DNA of 57,270 bases from Bacteroidota bacterium (GCA_013289015.1 JABDAV010000009.1:1-57270), one strand, 5' to 3'. Counted from the first letter of the stretch, positions 1 to 8,178 are shown. A program made the numbers and translations. The notes: generated by a model from the letters alone, not told the origin.

Positions 1-11
1 AAAAAATCAAT

Positions 12-1415
12 ATGAGTTTTATGAGATATGGATGGCTTTCTGCATTTTTATTTATTTCGTTACAGGCCTTTAGTCAGCAGACTCCTGCAAGACATGAATA
101 TTCAGCAAAGCAATGTGTGGAGTACGCTGAACAAAACAGCGCTATTGTAAAAAACGCTTTGCTTGATATCAAATTACAGCAACAGCAAAACCGTGCAGTA
201 GCTGCCGCGGCTTATCCGCAGGTAAACGGAAACCTGGGCGGTCAATATAATCCCAATGTTACTGTTCAAACTTTTCCAAATTTTATTGCAGGTGCAACTT
301 ATAGCGTCTTAGAAGCTGAGGGTGTTAAAAATGGTAGCGGCGATCCCATTACTACACCTAATGATCTGGGTTACATCGATGCACAGTTTGGTACAAAATG
401 GACAGCAAACGTGGGCGCAACGCTCTCACAAATATTATTCGACGGAGCGGTATTCGTTGGCCTTCAGGCGAGAAGTACTGCGATTGATTATAAAACACAG
501 TCTGCAGAATTAACCAAGGAGCAGATCCGCACCAATATTTATAAAATTTATTACCAGCTTTCTGTGGCAAACGAGCAAATCCGTTTGATTGATGCAAATA
601 TTGCAAGGGCAGATAAATTACTGAGCGATAGCCGCGCGCTGTATAAAAATGGTTTTGGTGAAAGTCTTGATATTGACAGAGCTTCTGTGCAGCTCACGAA
701 TTTTCAATCACAAAAGCAAACTACATTAAATAACATTTCAAACGGCTACCTGGGTTTAAAGGTGCTTATGGGAATGCCTGTACATGATACTTTAATTCTT
801 ACAGATTCTGTAACTGCAGAAAGCATTCAGCAGGAAGCGCTGACCGATGGAATATATAAATATGAAGACCGGCCGGACTTCCGTGTATTATCACTTTCAG
901 AAAAACTGCAGGAGTATAATGTGCGCAGGTACAAACTTGAAAGAATTCCTACAGCCTCTTTAAAAGCAGCATACAGTAAGCTTTCGCAAAGTAATGCCTT
1001 TGACCTGTTAACCGGGGCTCCATGGTTCAGCAGTTCTTATATTGGAGTAACTATTGACGTTCCGATTTTCGGAGGATTTCTTAAAGATGCAAATATCAAA
1101 CAGGCGCAGATCCAGTTAGAACAAACACATAATGACATTCAATACATGAAACTGCAAATTGATCAGGACATAGATTCTTCGATCAATAGCTTTAACAGCG
1201 CTATCACCAATCTTAATAATCAAAAGAAAAATTCTGACCTGGCAGAGAAGGTATATGATCTTACAAAAAAGAAATACGAGTCTGGTCTTGCATCAACAAC
1301 CGATATATCTAATGCGCAGGCAGACCTTACTACTGCTCAAACAGGTTATATAGTTTCGTTATTCAATGCAGTATTAGCGAAGATTGATTACTTAAAAGCA
1401 ATAGGAAAATTATGA
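12..1415 (+). CDS. TolC-family outer membrane efflux protein
   Basis: Outer-membrane channel of a tripartite RND efflux pump, exporting small molecules across the outer membrane. The 467-residue product starts with a signal peptide (about residues 1-22, ending near QAFSQ) and then shows the long, Q/N/A-rich helical pattern of the OEP family in two tandem halves (about 30-250 and 270-465). The C-terminal half carries the typical YESGLAS...DISNAQ helix. Length is normal for the family. The stop codon overlaps the start of the adaptor gene (ATGA, 1412-1415), so the genes are translationally coupled. The start at 12 lies so close to the window edge that the promoter cannot be seen; Met at 21 is an alternative start. 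Substrate cannot be told from sequence. Confidence 0.93.
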   Translation: MSFMRYGWLSAFLFISLQAFSQQTPARHEYSAKQCVEYAEQNSAIVKNALLDIKLQQQQNRAVAAAAYPQVNGNLGGQYNPNVTVQTFPNFIAGATYSVLEAEGVKNGSGDPITTPNDLGYIDAQFGTKWTANVGATLSQILFDGAVFVGLQARSTAIDYKTQSAELTKEQIRTNIYKIYYQLSVANEQIRLIDANIARADKLLSDSRALYKNGFGESLDIDRASVQLTNFQSQKQTTLNNISNGYLGLKVLMGMPVHDTLILTDSVTAESIQQEALTDGIYKYEDRPDFRVLSLSEKLQEYNVRRYKLERIPTASLKAAYSKLSQSNAFDLLTGAPWFSSSYIGVTIDVPIFGGFLKDANIKQAQIQLEQTHNDIQYMKLQIDQDIDSSINSFNSAITNLNNQKKNSDLAEKVYDLTKKKYESGLASTTDISNAQADLTTAQTGYIVSLFNAVLAKIDYLKAIGKL

Positions 1416-2587
1416 GAAATAAATTTTTAAAAATGCAAAGACACTTAGCCGTTTTAATAATTACTGTAACTGTTTTTACATTTTATTCATGCAGTAATAA
1501 AACAAGTGATAATTCAGCCCTTGCCGGCAAAAAAGCAAAGCTTGAACAACTAAAAAAACAGCAGGATGATTTGAACAAACAGATCACAGGTTTGCAGGCT
1601 GAGATAATAAAGCTCGATCCTTCTGCCAGTCCTGAAAAGGCAAAGCTTGTTGCTGTGCAGAAATTATCAACAGCAAATTTTAATCATTATATAAACCTGC
1701 AGGGCAAGGTTGATGCCCAGAATATTGCCTATGCAATGCCACGCGGACAAGGTGGCCAGGTAACAGCGGTTTATGTAAAAGAGGGAGATTATGTAAAGAC
1801 GGGACAGTTATTATTAAAACTTGATGATGCGATCCTGAGAAAGCAAATAGACCAGGCAAAAACACAACTGGCTTATGCAAATGATATCTATCAGCGCAGA
1901 AATAATTTATGGAAAGAAAATATAGGAACACAGGTAGATTTAACCACTGCAAAAAACAATGTTGACCAGGCACAACACCAGGTTGATATTTTAAATGAGC
2001 AATTAAGTTATTCAAATGTGTATGCAGGGATAAACGGCGTGGCAGACCAGGTAACTATTCATGTGGGCGAAATATTTCCATCAACAACAGGATATATAAG
2101 AATTGTAAACACCAGTGATCTGAAAGTAATTGCCCAGGTGCCCGAAAACTATTTGGACAGAGTAAAAGTTGGCAGCAATGTAAAAATTATTTTTCCTGAT
2201 CTGAATGATTCCTTGATGTCTAAGATAAATGTTGCAGGTAAAGTTATCGATCCTAATACACGCACTTTTCCAATCGAAACAAAGCTGCCTCCAAATGCAT
2301 TATATAAACCAAACCAATTGGCTTTTGTAAGAATAATGGATTATGCAGCCTCAAACTCACTTACTATTCCTGTAAATACTTTGCAAACAGATGAACAGGG
2401 AAAATATGTGCTGGTTGCCGTGATGGAAAATGGAAAAATGCATGCGCGCAAAAAACGTGTGGAAGTGGGTGAAATGTATAATAACCAGCTTGAAATAAAA
2501 AGCGGCCTTACTGAAGGCGACATGCTTATAACCGATGGTTTTCAGAATTTATACGATGGGCAGTTGATCACTACCAACGCCGGTTGA
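1412..2587 (+). CDS. RND efflux periplasmic adaptor (HlyD/MFP family lipoprotein)
   Basis: Membrane fusion protein linking the inner-membrane RND permease to the TolC-like channel. The N-terminus has a lipobox ending at Cys27 (FYSC), so it should be a lipoprotein. Residues about 40-70 form a K/Q-rich coiled coil. A split biotinyl-lipoyl domain (G-Q-V-T-A-V-Y-V-K-E-G-D around 115-125 and the ...VGEI segment after the central hairpin) surrounds a helical hairpin, followed by beta-barrel and membrane-proximal domains. The 391-residue length is usual. It overlaps the upstream gene by 4 bases and is followed after 55 bp by the permease, so it is the middle gene of a three-gene operon. Confidence 0.93.
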   Translation: MRNKFLKMQRHLAVLIITVTVFTFYSCSNKTSDNSALAGKKAKLEQLKKQQDDLNKQITGLQAEIIKLDPSASPEKAKLVAVQKLSTANFNHYINLQGKVDAQNIAYAMPRGQGGQVTAVYVKEGDYVKTGQLLLKLDDAILRKQIDQAKTQLAYANDIYQRRNNLWKENIGTQVDLTTAKNNVDQAQHQVDILNEQLSYSNVYAGINGVADQVTIHVGEIFPSTTGYIRIVNTSDLKVIAQVPENYLDRVKVGSNVKIIFPDLNDSLMSKINVAGKVIDPNTRTFPIETKLPPNALYKPNQLAFVRIMDYAASNSLTIPVNTLQTDEQGKYVLVAVMENGKMHARKKRVEVGEMYNNQLEIKSGLTEGDMLITDGFQNLYDGQLITTNAG

Positions 2588-2642
2588 TATCAAGATGAGC
2601 TATAGTTAAAAAACCGGTTCATCAAACAATTAAACTGAGAAT

Positions 2643-5600
2643 ATGATCTTAGAAAATACGGCTAAAAAATTAAAAGAATTTGCTGTTACTTCATGGGCTG
2701 TAACCAATAAAACGGCTGTTTATCTCATTATTATTTTTGTTACCATCTGGGGTGCGTCAAAATTTGTTACCACGCCAAAAGAACAGTTTCCCGATATAGT
2801 TATTCCTACCATTTATATACAAACCATCTATGTTGGCAACTCGCCAAAAGATATTGAGAACCTTGTTACAAAGCCAATCGAAAAACAGATAAAAGGCATC
2901 ACCGGGGCCAAGATCAATAAAATAACAAGTACATCTCAGCAGGATTATTCTGCGATAGTAATTGAATTTGATACAGAAGTAAAAACCGATATCGCACTGC
3001 AAAAAGTAAAAGATGCAATAGATAAGTCGAAGCAGGATCTGCCCACAGATCTTACCCAACAACCTACAGCGCTTGAAGTAAGTTTTTCTGATCAGCCGAT
3101 CATGTATGTAAACATCAGTGGCAACTATGACCTGCAGCGTTTGAAGAAGTATGCCGAAGACATGCAGGATGATCTTGAAAATTTATCCCAGTTAAACCGT
3201 GTGGATATTGTGGGTGCGCCTGAAAGGGAATTCCAAATCGATGTTGACCGTTCACGCATGGAAGCAGCAGGCGTAACATTCGACCAGATCAACAACGCTG
3301 TTGCCGCAGAGAATCATGATATAACCGGTGGTTTGTTGCAGGTGGGTGATATGAAGCGCACACTGCAGGTGCGTGGACAGTTTAAAACAGCTTATGATAT
3401 TCAGAAAGTACTGGTAACAAACACGTATGGCAATCCTGTTTACCTGAAAGATATTGCTACCATAAAAGATACTTTAAAAACAAGCGAGAGCTATGCCAGG
3501 CTTGATGGCAAGAATGTGATCACGCTTAACATTATAAAACGTTCCGGTGAAAATCTGATTGAAACATCCGATGCGGTAAAGGATGAAGTAACCAACATGC
3601 AGAAAGAACAATTTCCAAAAGATCTGAATGTGGTTATTACGGGCGATCAAAGTAAAGCCACCCGTAATTCATTCAATGATCTTGTGAATTCCATTGTTAT
3701 CGGCTTCGTGCTGGTGTTGATCATTCTCATGTTCTTTATGGGTGTGGTAAATGCATTCTTTGTTGCGCTGTCTGTTCCGCTGAGCATGTTTGTTGCATTT
3801 GTGTTTTTACCGGTGGCAGATATTATCATAGGCACGCCTGTTACGCTAAACTTTATTGTGCTGTTTGCATTATTATTTGGTTTGGGAATTATTGTTGATG
3901 ATGCTATTGTGGTAATTGAAAATACACACCGCATATTTACACAAGGCAAAGGCAAACTTTCATCAACCATTGCAGCAAAAATGGCTGCAGGCGAAGTGTT
4001 CGTGCCAGTGCTTGCGGGAACGTTAACAACACTCGCGCCTTTCTTCCCATTGTTATTCTGGCCAGGCATTATCGGAAAGTTCATGGTCTATTTACCGGCA
4101 ATGCTCATCTTCACTTTAACCGCTTCATTAATTGTTGCCTTCTTAATGAACCCTGTGTTTGCAGTTGATTTCATGAACCATGAAGAAGGTGCTGTAAAAA
4201 GAAAAAGCGATGTTTTTAAAAATAGATTGCTTTGGTTTTTTCTAGGATTTGCAGTACTTCTTTACCTGAGTTTACTACTTCCAGACTCATCGTCATTTAT
4301 ATTTTATATTGAAGCAAATGGGTCAACCTTTAATGCTTTTGTTGCTAATCTTTTGCTTCTATTTGTTTTATTAATGATCTTGAATGCTTATCTTTTTGAA
4401 GGATGGATCCATGCTTTTCAAAACCGTGCACTGCCCTGGATCATGAGTCATTATGAAAATTTATTACGCTGGGCTTTAAAGGGCAGAAGGCCTGCCGGTT
4501 TATTAGTTGGAACATTCGGCTTGCTCATTGTTTCGGTTGTATTATTTGCAGTAAGGCAGGTACCGGTTGTGTTCTTTCCGCAGGGCGATCCCAACCAGAT
4601 ATATGTTTACCTGAAACTGCCTGTTGGTACGAACGTAGATTACACTGATTCTATAACCCACACGCTGGAAACAAAAGTGTATCACGTACTGGGCATGGAT
4701 AATAACAAAAAGAACCCGGTGGTGGAAAGTGTTATCAGCAATGTTGCTATTGGCGCCAATGATCCTACCAGCGGCGATCAAAGCTCGCATCCTGAACGCG
4801 GAAGAATACAGGTTTCTTTTGTTGAATATTCAGAACGCAATGGTGTTTCAACTGCACCTTATCTTGATTCTATCCGTGAAGATTTAAAAGGTATTCCCGG
4901 TGCAGAAATAAGTGTAGCACAGGAGCAGGGCGGCCCGCCGACAGATCCGCCGGTGAACATAGAAATTGCAAGTGATGATTTCGATGATCTCACCCGCACG
5001 GCATCGGCATTAAAAAATTACCTGGATTCAATACAGGTGCCGGGTGTTGAAGAATTAAAGATGGATGTTGATCTTACCAATCCTGAAATAAGTTTCAATA
5101 TAGATCGTGAAAAAGCAAATGCACAAGGTGTTTCAACTTACCAGATAGGCAATGAGTTAAGAACGGCTGTATTTGGCCGTGAAGTTTCTAAAATAAAAGA
5201 AGGGAAAGATGAATATAAAATTCAGTTGCGCGATGAGCAAATGGAAAAAGCAAGCCTTACTGATCTGTTGAACATGAATATAACCTTTCGTGATAATACG
5301 GGGCATGTAAAATCTGTTCCGTTGGGTTCATTGGTTGATGTGGATTATACAAGCACTTTGGGAAGTGTTAAGCGCAAGCATTATAAACGTGTCATCACGC
5401 TTACATCAAATATTTTATCAGGTTATACAACTACAACAGTTAATCAACAATTAGGTGATTACCTGCAGAAGTTTACACAAAAACCCGATGATGTTACCGT
5501 TGCACAGGCCGGCGGCGAAAGCGAACAACAGGCTCAAACAGGAGCTTTTCTGGGGCAGGCATTGCTGATCGCATTAATGCTGATATTACTCATACTTGTG

Positions 5601-6269
5601 TTGCAGTTTAATTCTGTAAGCAAGCCTGTAATTATTCTTACAGAAATTGTGTTTAGTGTAATTGGTGTATTGCTTGGCTTTGCCCTTACAGGCATGACTG
5701 TAAGTATTGTAATGACGGGTATTGGTATTGTTGGCCTGGCTGGTATTGTTGTGAAGAATGGCATTCTTGTAATTGAATTTGCAGATGAATTGCGTGCACG
5801 GGGATTAAAAACGCGCGAAGCGGTTATACAGGCCGGTAAAACGCGTATCATTCCTGTGTTGCTTACTGCGTTGGCGGCAATACTTGCATTGATACCATTG
5901 GCAGTTGGTTTCAACATCAACTTTGTTACATTGTTTTCTGATTTAAGTCCGCATATATATTTTGGTGGTGATAATACAGTGTTCTGGAAACCTTTGGCAT
6001 GGACGATCATTTTTGGTTTGGCTTTCGCCTTCTTTATGACGCTGGTAATTGTACCAAGTATGTATTTGATAGCCGAAAGATTAAAACGCCCCATGCGTAG
6101 AATGTATGGCGGTAAATGGATAAGCATTATGGGTATTCCGCCACTTACATTTTTGTTCATTCCGTTAATGTTGGTAACAACATACGTGCAACGCAGGAAA
6201 GTGACAAAGAGAAGAAGAAAGGTCGATTCAACAACAACGAATGAAGCCTTTGTCGGTAGTTGGTTTTAA
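2643..6269 (+). CDS. RND efflux transporter permease (AcrB/HAE type)
   Basis: Proton-driven inner-membrane pump of the RND superfamily. The 1208-residue protein has the two-fold RND layout: TM1 near residues 20-40, a large periplasmic loop, a TM block from about 345, a second loop, and a second TM block after about 980. The proton-relay motif in TM4 is visible as a VDDAIVVIEN segment (about residues 417-427). It is longer than the roughly 1050 residues of AcrB. An extra hydrophobic segment at about 525-595, between the two halves, looks like two additional membrane helices, and the C-terminus is basic with a further hydrophobic stretch (IPPLTFLFIPLMLV). Such long forms are known in Bacteroidota. 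Substrate is unknown. Confidence 0.93.
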   Translation: MILENTAKKLKEFAVTSWAVTNKTAVYLIIIFVTIWGASKFVTTPKEQFPDIVIPTIYIQTIYVGNSPKDIENLVTKPIEKQIKGITGAKINKITSTSQQDYSAIVIEFDTEVKTDIALQKVKDAIDKSKQDLPTDLTQQPTALEVSFSDQPIMYVNISGNYDLQRLKKYAEDMQDDLENLSQLNRVDIVGAPEREFQIDVDRSRMEAAGVTFDQINNAVAAENHDITGGLLQVGDMKRTLQVRGQFKTAYDIQKVLVTNTYGNPVYLKDIATIKDTLKTSESYARLDGKNVITLNIIKRSGENLIETSDAVKDEVTNMQKEQFPKDLNVVITGDQSKATRNSFNDLVNSIVIGFVLVLIILMFFMGVVNAFFVALSVPLSMFVAFVFLPVADIIIGTPVTLNFIVLFALLFGLGIIVDDAIVVIENTHRIFTQGKGKLSSTIAAKMAAGEVFVPVLAGTLTTLAPFFPLLFWPGIIGKFMVYLPAMLIFTLTASLIVAFLMNPVFAVDFMNHEEGAVKRKSDVFKNRLLWFFLGFAVLLYLSLLLPDSSSFIFYIEANGSTFNAFVANLLLLFVLLMILNAYLFEGWIHAFQNRALPWIMSHYENLLRWALKGRRPAGLLVGTFGLLIVSVVLFAVRQVPVVFFPQGDPNQIYVYLKLPVGTNVDYTDSITHTLETKVYHVLGMDNNKKNPVVESVISNVAIGANDPTSGDQSSHPERGRIQVSFVEYSERNGVSTAPYLDSIREDLKGIPGAEISVAQEQGGPPTDPPVNIEIASDDFDDLTRTASALKNYLDSIQVPGVEELKMDVDLTNPEISFNIDREKANAQGVSTYQIGNELRTAVFGREVSKIKEGKDEYKIQLRDEQMEKASLTDLLNMNITFRDNTGHVKSVPLGSLVDVDYTSTLGSVKRKHYKRVITLTSNILSGYTTTTVNQQLGDYLQKFTQKPDDVTVAQAGGESEQQAQTGAFLGQALLIALMLILLILVLQFNSVSKPVIILTEIVFSVIGVLLGFALTGMTVSIVMTGIGIVGLAGIVVKNGILVIEFADELRARGLKTREAVIQAGKTRIIPVLLTALAAILALIPLAVGFNINFVTLFSDLSPHIYFGGDNTVFWKPLAWTIIFGLAFAFFMTLVIVPSMYLIAERLKRPMRRMYGGKWISIMGIPPLTFLFIPLMLVTTYVQRRKVTKRRRKVDSTTTNEAFVGSWF

Positions 6270-6300
6270 AAAAATTCTATTATTTCAATTTATCTTATGC

Positions 6301-6330
6301 AACCGCTTCAATATTGAAGCGGTTTTTTTT
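6301..6330 (+). terminator. Rho-independent terminator of the RND operon
   Basis: Perfect 12-bp inverted repeat, AACCGCTTCAAT/ATTGAAGCGGTT, running straight into a T tract, 31 bp after the permease stop codon. Classical intrinsic terminator. Confidence 0.9.
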
Positions 6331-6367
6331 AAGACCTTGAAGGTTTTCAAAAAACCTTCAAGGTCTT
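6331..6367. repeat. REP-like palindrome R1
   Basis: Perfect 17-bp arms (AAGACCTTGAAGGTTTT and its reverse complement) around a 3-nt CAA loop, placed directly behind the terminator of the RND operon. It shares the core GACCTTGAAGGTTT with the three hairpins around the RAYT gene at 6916-7533, about 500 bp away. It has no coding capacity. By analogy with REP/BIME elements it is probably a non-autonomous substrate of that transposase (inference). Confidence 0.85.
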
Positions 6368-6520
6368 ACCGGTTTGGCTTTCTGCCCAATCGTTTATTTT
6401 TCCTGGCTTTTTTGCCATTCCGGAGTTTATACTTATTTTACATACCACGATATCCTGTTTGTAAATAGCAGTAATAAAACTATACATTCTTCCATTCTGC
6501 TTCATTTTCATAGAAACAAT

Positions 6521-6564
6521 ATAGTAACCTTATAGTAACCTTATAGTAACGTTATAGTAACCTT
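6521..6564. repeat. 11-bp tandem repeat, four copies
   Basis: Four head-to-tail copies of ATAGTAACCTT; the third reads ATAGTAACGTT. The 11-bp period is about one helical turn. It could be a slippage-prone array or a set of phased protein-binding sites. No adjacent gene makes a specific role obvious. Confidence 0.85.
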
Positions 6565-6652
6565 ACTTCCTGCTAAACAGCTATCAGCCCCCTGTCAAAG
6601 GGTATGCAGGTGTATAGCTAAGCCTGTACTATCGCATACTAAATAAATAACG

Positions 6653-6725
6653 TGAATCCGGGGGATAAGCCTGAAAGGCCTTAATATGAATAAGCCTCTG
6701 ATTACATCCAGGGCTAAATGTCATG
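6653..6725. repeat. Possible remnant of a dispersed intergenic repeat
   Basis: The stretch contains short nested palindromes (GCCTGAAAGGC; CCTCTG...CCAGGG) and the phrase CTGAAAGGCCTTAATATG. From memory this resembles a family of dispersed intergenic repeats in Bacteroidota and other environmental bacteria. Only one copy is in the window, so the identification rests on recollection and is weak. Confidence 0.3.
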
Positions 6726-6788
6726 ATCAATTAATTAAATCCTGAAGCTTTCATAACACTTCCCTTAATTTTTATAACAATAAACAAC

Positions 6789-6858
6789 GGTTTTCCACTT
6801 GTGTTTATAATCTTATAACTGTCTATTAAATTTTCTCTTTGTATCTTGGAAAAAACTT
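6789..6858. repeat. 70-bp direct repeat, copy 1
   Basis: Matches 7630-7699 at 67 of 70 positions with no gaps. It begins GGTTTTCCACTT and ends TTGGAAAAAACTT. Copy 2 is the immediate upstream region of the YkuK-like gene, so copy 1 is a second copy of that region, left on the far side of the RAYT unit. Similarity stops sharply at both ends. Confidence 0.92.
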
Positions 6859-6860
6859 TT

Positions 6861-6900
6861 TAAAGACCTTGAAGGTTTCCAAAAACCTTCAAGGTCTTTA
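6861..6900. repeat. REP-like palindrome R2 (3' flank of RAYT)
   Basis: Perfect 18-bp arms (TAAAGACCTTGAAGGTTT and complement) around a CCAA loop. It lies 15 bp beyond the RAYT stop codon and directly abuts 70-bp repeat copy 1. It may also serve as a transcription terminator for the RAYT gene on the minus strand. Confidence 0.88.
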
Positions 6901-6915
6901 CCGGCTTCGCACCGT

Positions 6916-7533
6916 TTAATGCTTATTCCTGCGTTTTATTGGTTGCTGATGAAATAAAATAAACCCTGTTTTTCCGCCAAACCAATTGAAAATTTCTTCA
7001 GCAGGATATGAGTCCGGGTTAACTTGTATAAGTTGATTATACGATGAAAAAGGCCAGTCTTTTATATATCTGCAGTACCCGTGCTGAACAGCATTTGCAT
7101 GTATATAATGTATGATTTTTGAATAATAAGCATCTCCACAAACTTCATTGCGTTTTAAATGATCCATAAACAGTTTACCCTTGCGGTTATAAACTTTATT
7201 GTAAGATTTTGTGTAAGAATTAAAGAAATTGCTGAATTGCTCCATAATAAATTCACTTATGACCTTATTATCATAAGTAGCCATCTTTTTTCCTTTCCTG
7301 GTGAGAAAAAGACTTTCAATTTCTTTTAAAGGGTTTATTTTTAGAAACAGATGAAAATGGTTGGGCAACAGGTTATAACAATATAACGTGGCTACGGGTG
7401 GAATATGCGCGTGAAATTTTCTTAAAAAGAAGTCATAATTTTCTTCAGTTCGGAAAATTTTTTCGTCTCCGACTGCCCGATTGAAAACATGAAAATAATG
7501 TTCGGGTATAAGAAGGCTGTTGTAAGAGGGCAT
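6916..7533 (-). CDS. REP-associated tyrosine transposase (RAYT, Y1/IS200-like)
   Basis: Single-strand HUH endonuclease of the Y1_Tnp superfamily, the group that mobilises or maintains REP palindromes. In the 205-residue product the HUH motif is NHFHLFLKI (His59, His61). The catalytic tyrosine helix is FNSYTKSYNKVYNRKG, with Tyr107 or Tyr111 as nucleophile, and the C-terminal WPFSSY signature of RAYTs is at about 160-165. The ATG at 7533 was chosen because a longer frame to 7587 uses TTG and would translate palindrome R3 as its N-terminus. REP-like hairpins lie on both sides (R2 downstream; R3 and R4 upstream), and a 70-bp direct repeat brackets the unit. The frame is intact, so activity is possible. 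Confidence 0.9.
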   Translation of the reverse strand: MPSYNSLLIPEHYFHVFNRAVGDEKIFRTEENYDFFLRKFHAHIPPVATLYCYNLLPNHFHLFLKINPLKEIESLFLTRKGKKMATYDNKVISEFIMEQFSNFFNSYTKSYNKVYNRKGKLFMDHLKRNEVCGDAYYSKIIHYIHANAVQHGYCRYIKDWPFSSYNQLIQVNPDSYPAEEIFNWFGGKTGFILFHQQPIKRRNKH

Positions 7534-7548
7534 GTATGAAATTAATAA

Positions 7549-7582
7549 AGACCTTGAAGGTTTCCAAAAACCTTCAAGGTCT
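7549..7582. repeat. REP-like palindrome R3 (5' flank of RAYT)
   Basis: Perfect 15-bp arms (AGACCTTGAAGGTTT and complement) around a CCAA loop, the same loop as R2. It lies 15 bp upstream of the RAYT start, where a hairpin in the mRNA leader could also limit transposase translation (inference). Confidence 0.88.
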
Positions 7583-7601
7583 GGCAATTGTGTTATCTTT
7601 T

Positions 7602-7634
7602 AAACCTTGAAGGTCTTCAAGACCTTCAAGGTTT
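7602..7634. repeat. REP-like palindrome R4 (inside-out variant)
   Basis: Perfect 16-bp arms, AAACCTTGAAGGTCTT and its complement, around a single C. Relative to R1-R3 the AAGACC and AAACC ends are exchanged, so the hairpin is turned inside out. Its last five bases coincide with the first five of 70-bp repeat copy 2, so the repeat boundary falls inside the hairpin. R3 and R4 together resemble a BIME-like pair. Confidence 0.85.
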
Positions 7635-7699
7635 TCCACTTATGTTTATAATCTTATAACTGCCTATTTAATTTTCTCTTTGTATCTTGGAAAAAACTT
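7630..7699. repeat. 70-bp direct repeat, copy 2, upstream of ykuK-like gene
   Basis: Differs from 6789-6858 at three positions only. It contains TATCTTGG (7683-7690), a near match to the Bacteroidota -7 element TAnnTTTG, so it probably carries the promoter of the gene starting at 7705. Copy 1 would then carry a duplicate promoter firing into the RAYT gene from its 3' side (inference). Confidence 0.92.
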
Positions 7700-7704
7700 A
7701 ATCT

Positions 7705-8178
7705 ATGCGTTGGAGAAGATTTAACGGAGAAATCATTCACATGCCCATTAAAAATGCGGTGGAAGAAGCCATAAAACGCGAGCACGACAAAGGCGTGCAT
7801 TTAAAGGTTTGCATTGGCACCGATAGCCAGGTAAAAGGCGATGAAACCGAATTTGCAACTGTGATCGTTTTTTTACGCGAGCACAGCGGCGGCTTTATGT
7901 TCATTCATAACGAAAAAACAAAGCAGCGGTATAACATTAAAGAACGCATGCTGGTAGAGGTTGCCAAAAGCATTGAAGTGGCGTATGAACTGTGCAATCT
8001 TTTTATTCAGTATGATGTTGACATGGAAGTGCATGCCGATATTAACACCAACCCGCACTTTAAAAGCAACGACGCTTTGCGCGAAGCAATGGGTTATATT
8101 ATGGGAATGGGTTTTGCATTCAAGGCAAAGCCTGAAGCATTTGCCAGCAGTTGCTGTGCAGACAAAGCCTGTAATTAA
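7705..8178 (+). CDS. YkuK-like RNase H-fold protein (DUF458)
   Basis: A 157-residue member of the YkuK/DUF458 family, which has a ribonuclease H-like fold; its molecular role is not established. Family features visible are the GTDSQVKG segment (about residues 38-45) with acidic residues in the RNase H position, EFATVIVFLRE, the long IKERMLVEVAKSIEVAYEL helix, EVHADINTNP and GYIMGMGFAFKAKPEA near the end. Length is normal. The start at 7705 follows the promoter-containing copy of the 70-bp repeat by five bases. It stands alone, transcribed toward the convergent SDR operon. Insertion of the RAYT unit immediately upstream makes this the gene whose regulation may have been altered. Confidence 0.88.
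   Translation: MRWRRFNGEIIHMPIKNAVEEAIKREHDKGVHLKVCIGTDSQVKGDETEFATVIVFLREHSGGFMFIHNEKTKQRYNIKERMLVEVAKSIEVAYELCNLFIQYDVDMEVHADINTNPHFKSNDALREAMGYIMGMGFAFKAKPEAFASSCCADKACN

Larger units (their letters stand above)
6368..6788. other. Gene-free stretch with tandem repeat and repeat remnant
   Basis: About 420 bp without a credible gene. It contains the 11-bp tandem repeat at 6521-6564 and a possible dispersed-repeat remnant at 6653-6725, both listed separately. A short reading frame entering from 6241 runs through the terminator and palindrome R1 and is not a gene. I see no tRNA-like or riboswitch-like fold. Confidence 0.6.

Noticed and set aside
5534-6160. 208-codon minus-strand frame inside the RND permease gene
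   Set aside because: Antisense shadow of a high-confidence gene with low-complexity Ile/Asn/Thr composition.
6241-6468. 75-codon plus-strand frame after the RND permease
   Set aside because: It runs through the terminator and palindrome R1; its composition is that of translated repeats.
7534-7587. N-terminal extension of the RAYT protein
   Set aside because: It starts at TTG and translates hairpin R3; the ATG at 7533 gives a normal family start.
6331-7634. Regularly repeated palindromes as a CRISPR array
   Set aside because: Spacing is irregular (about 500, 650 and 20 bp), there are no uniform spacers, one copy is inverted inside out, and no cas genes are present; a RAYT gene explains them.
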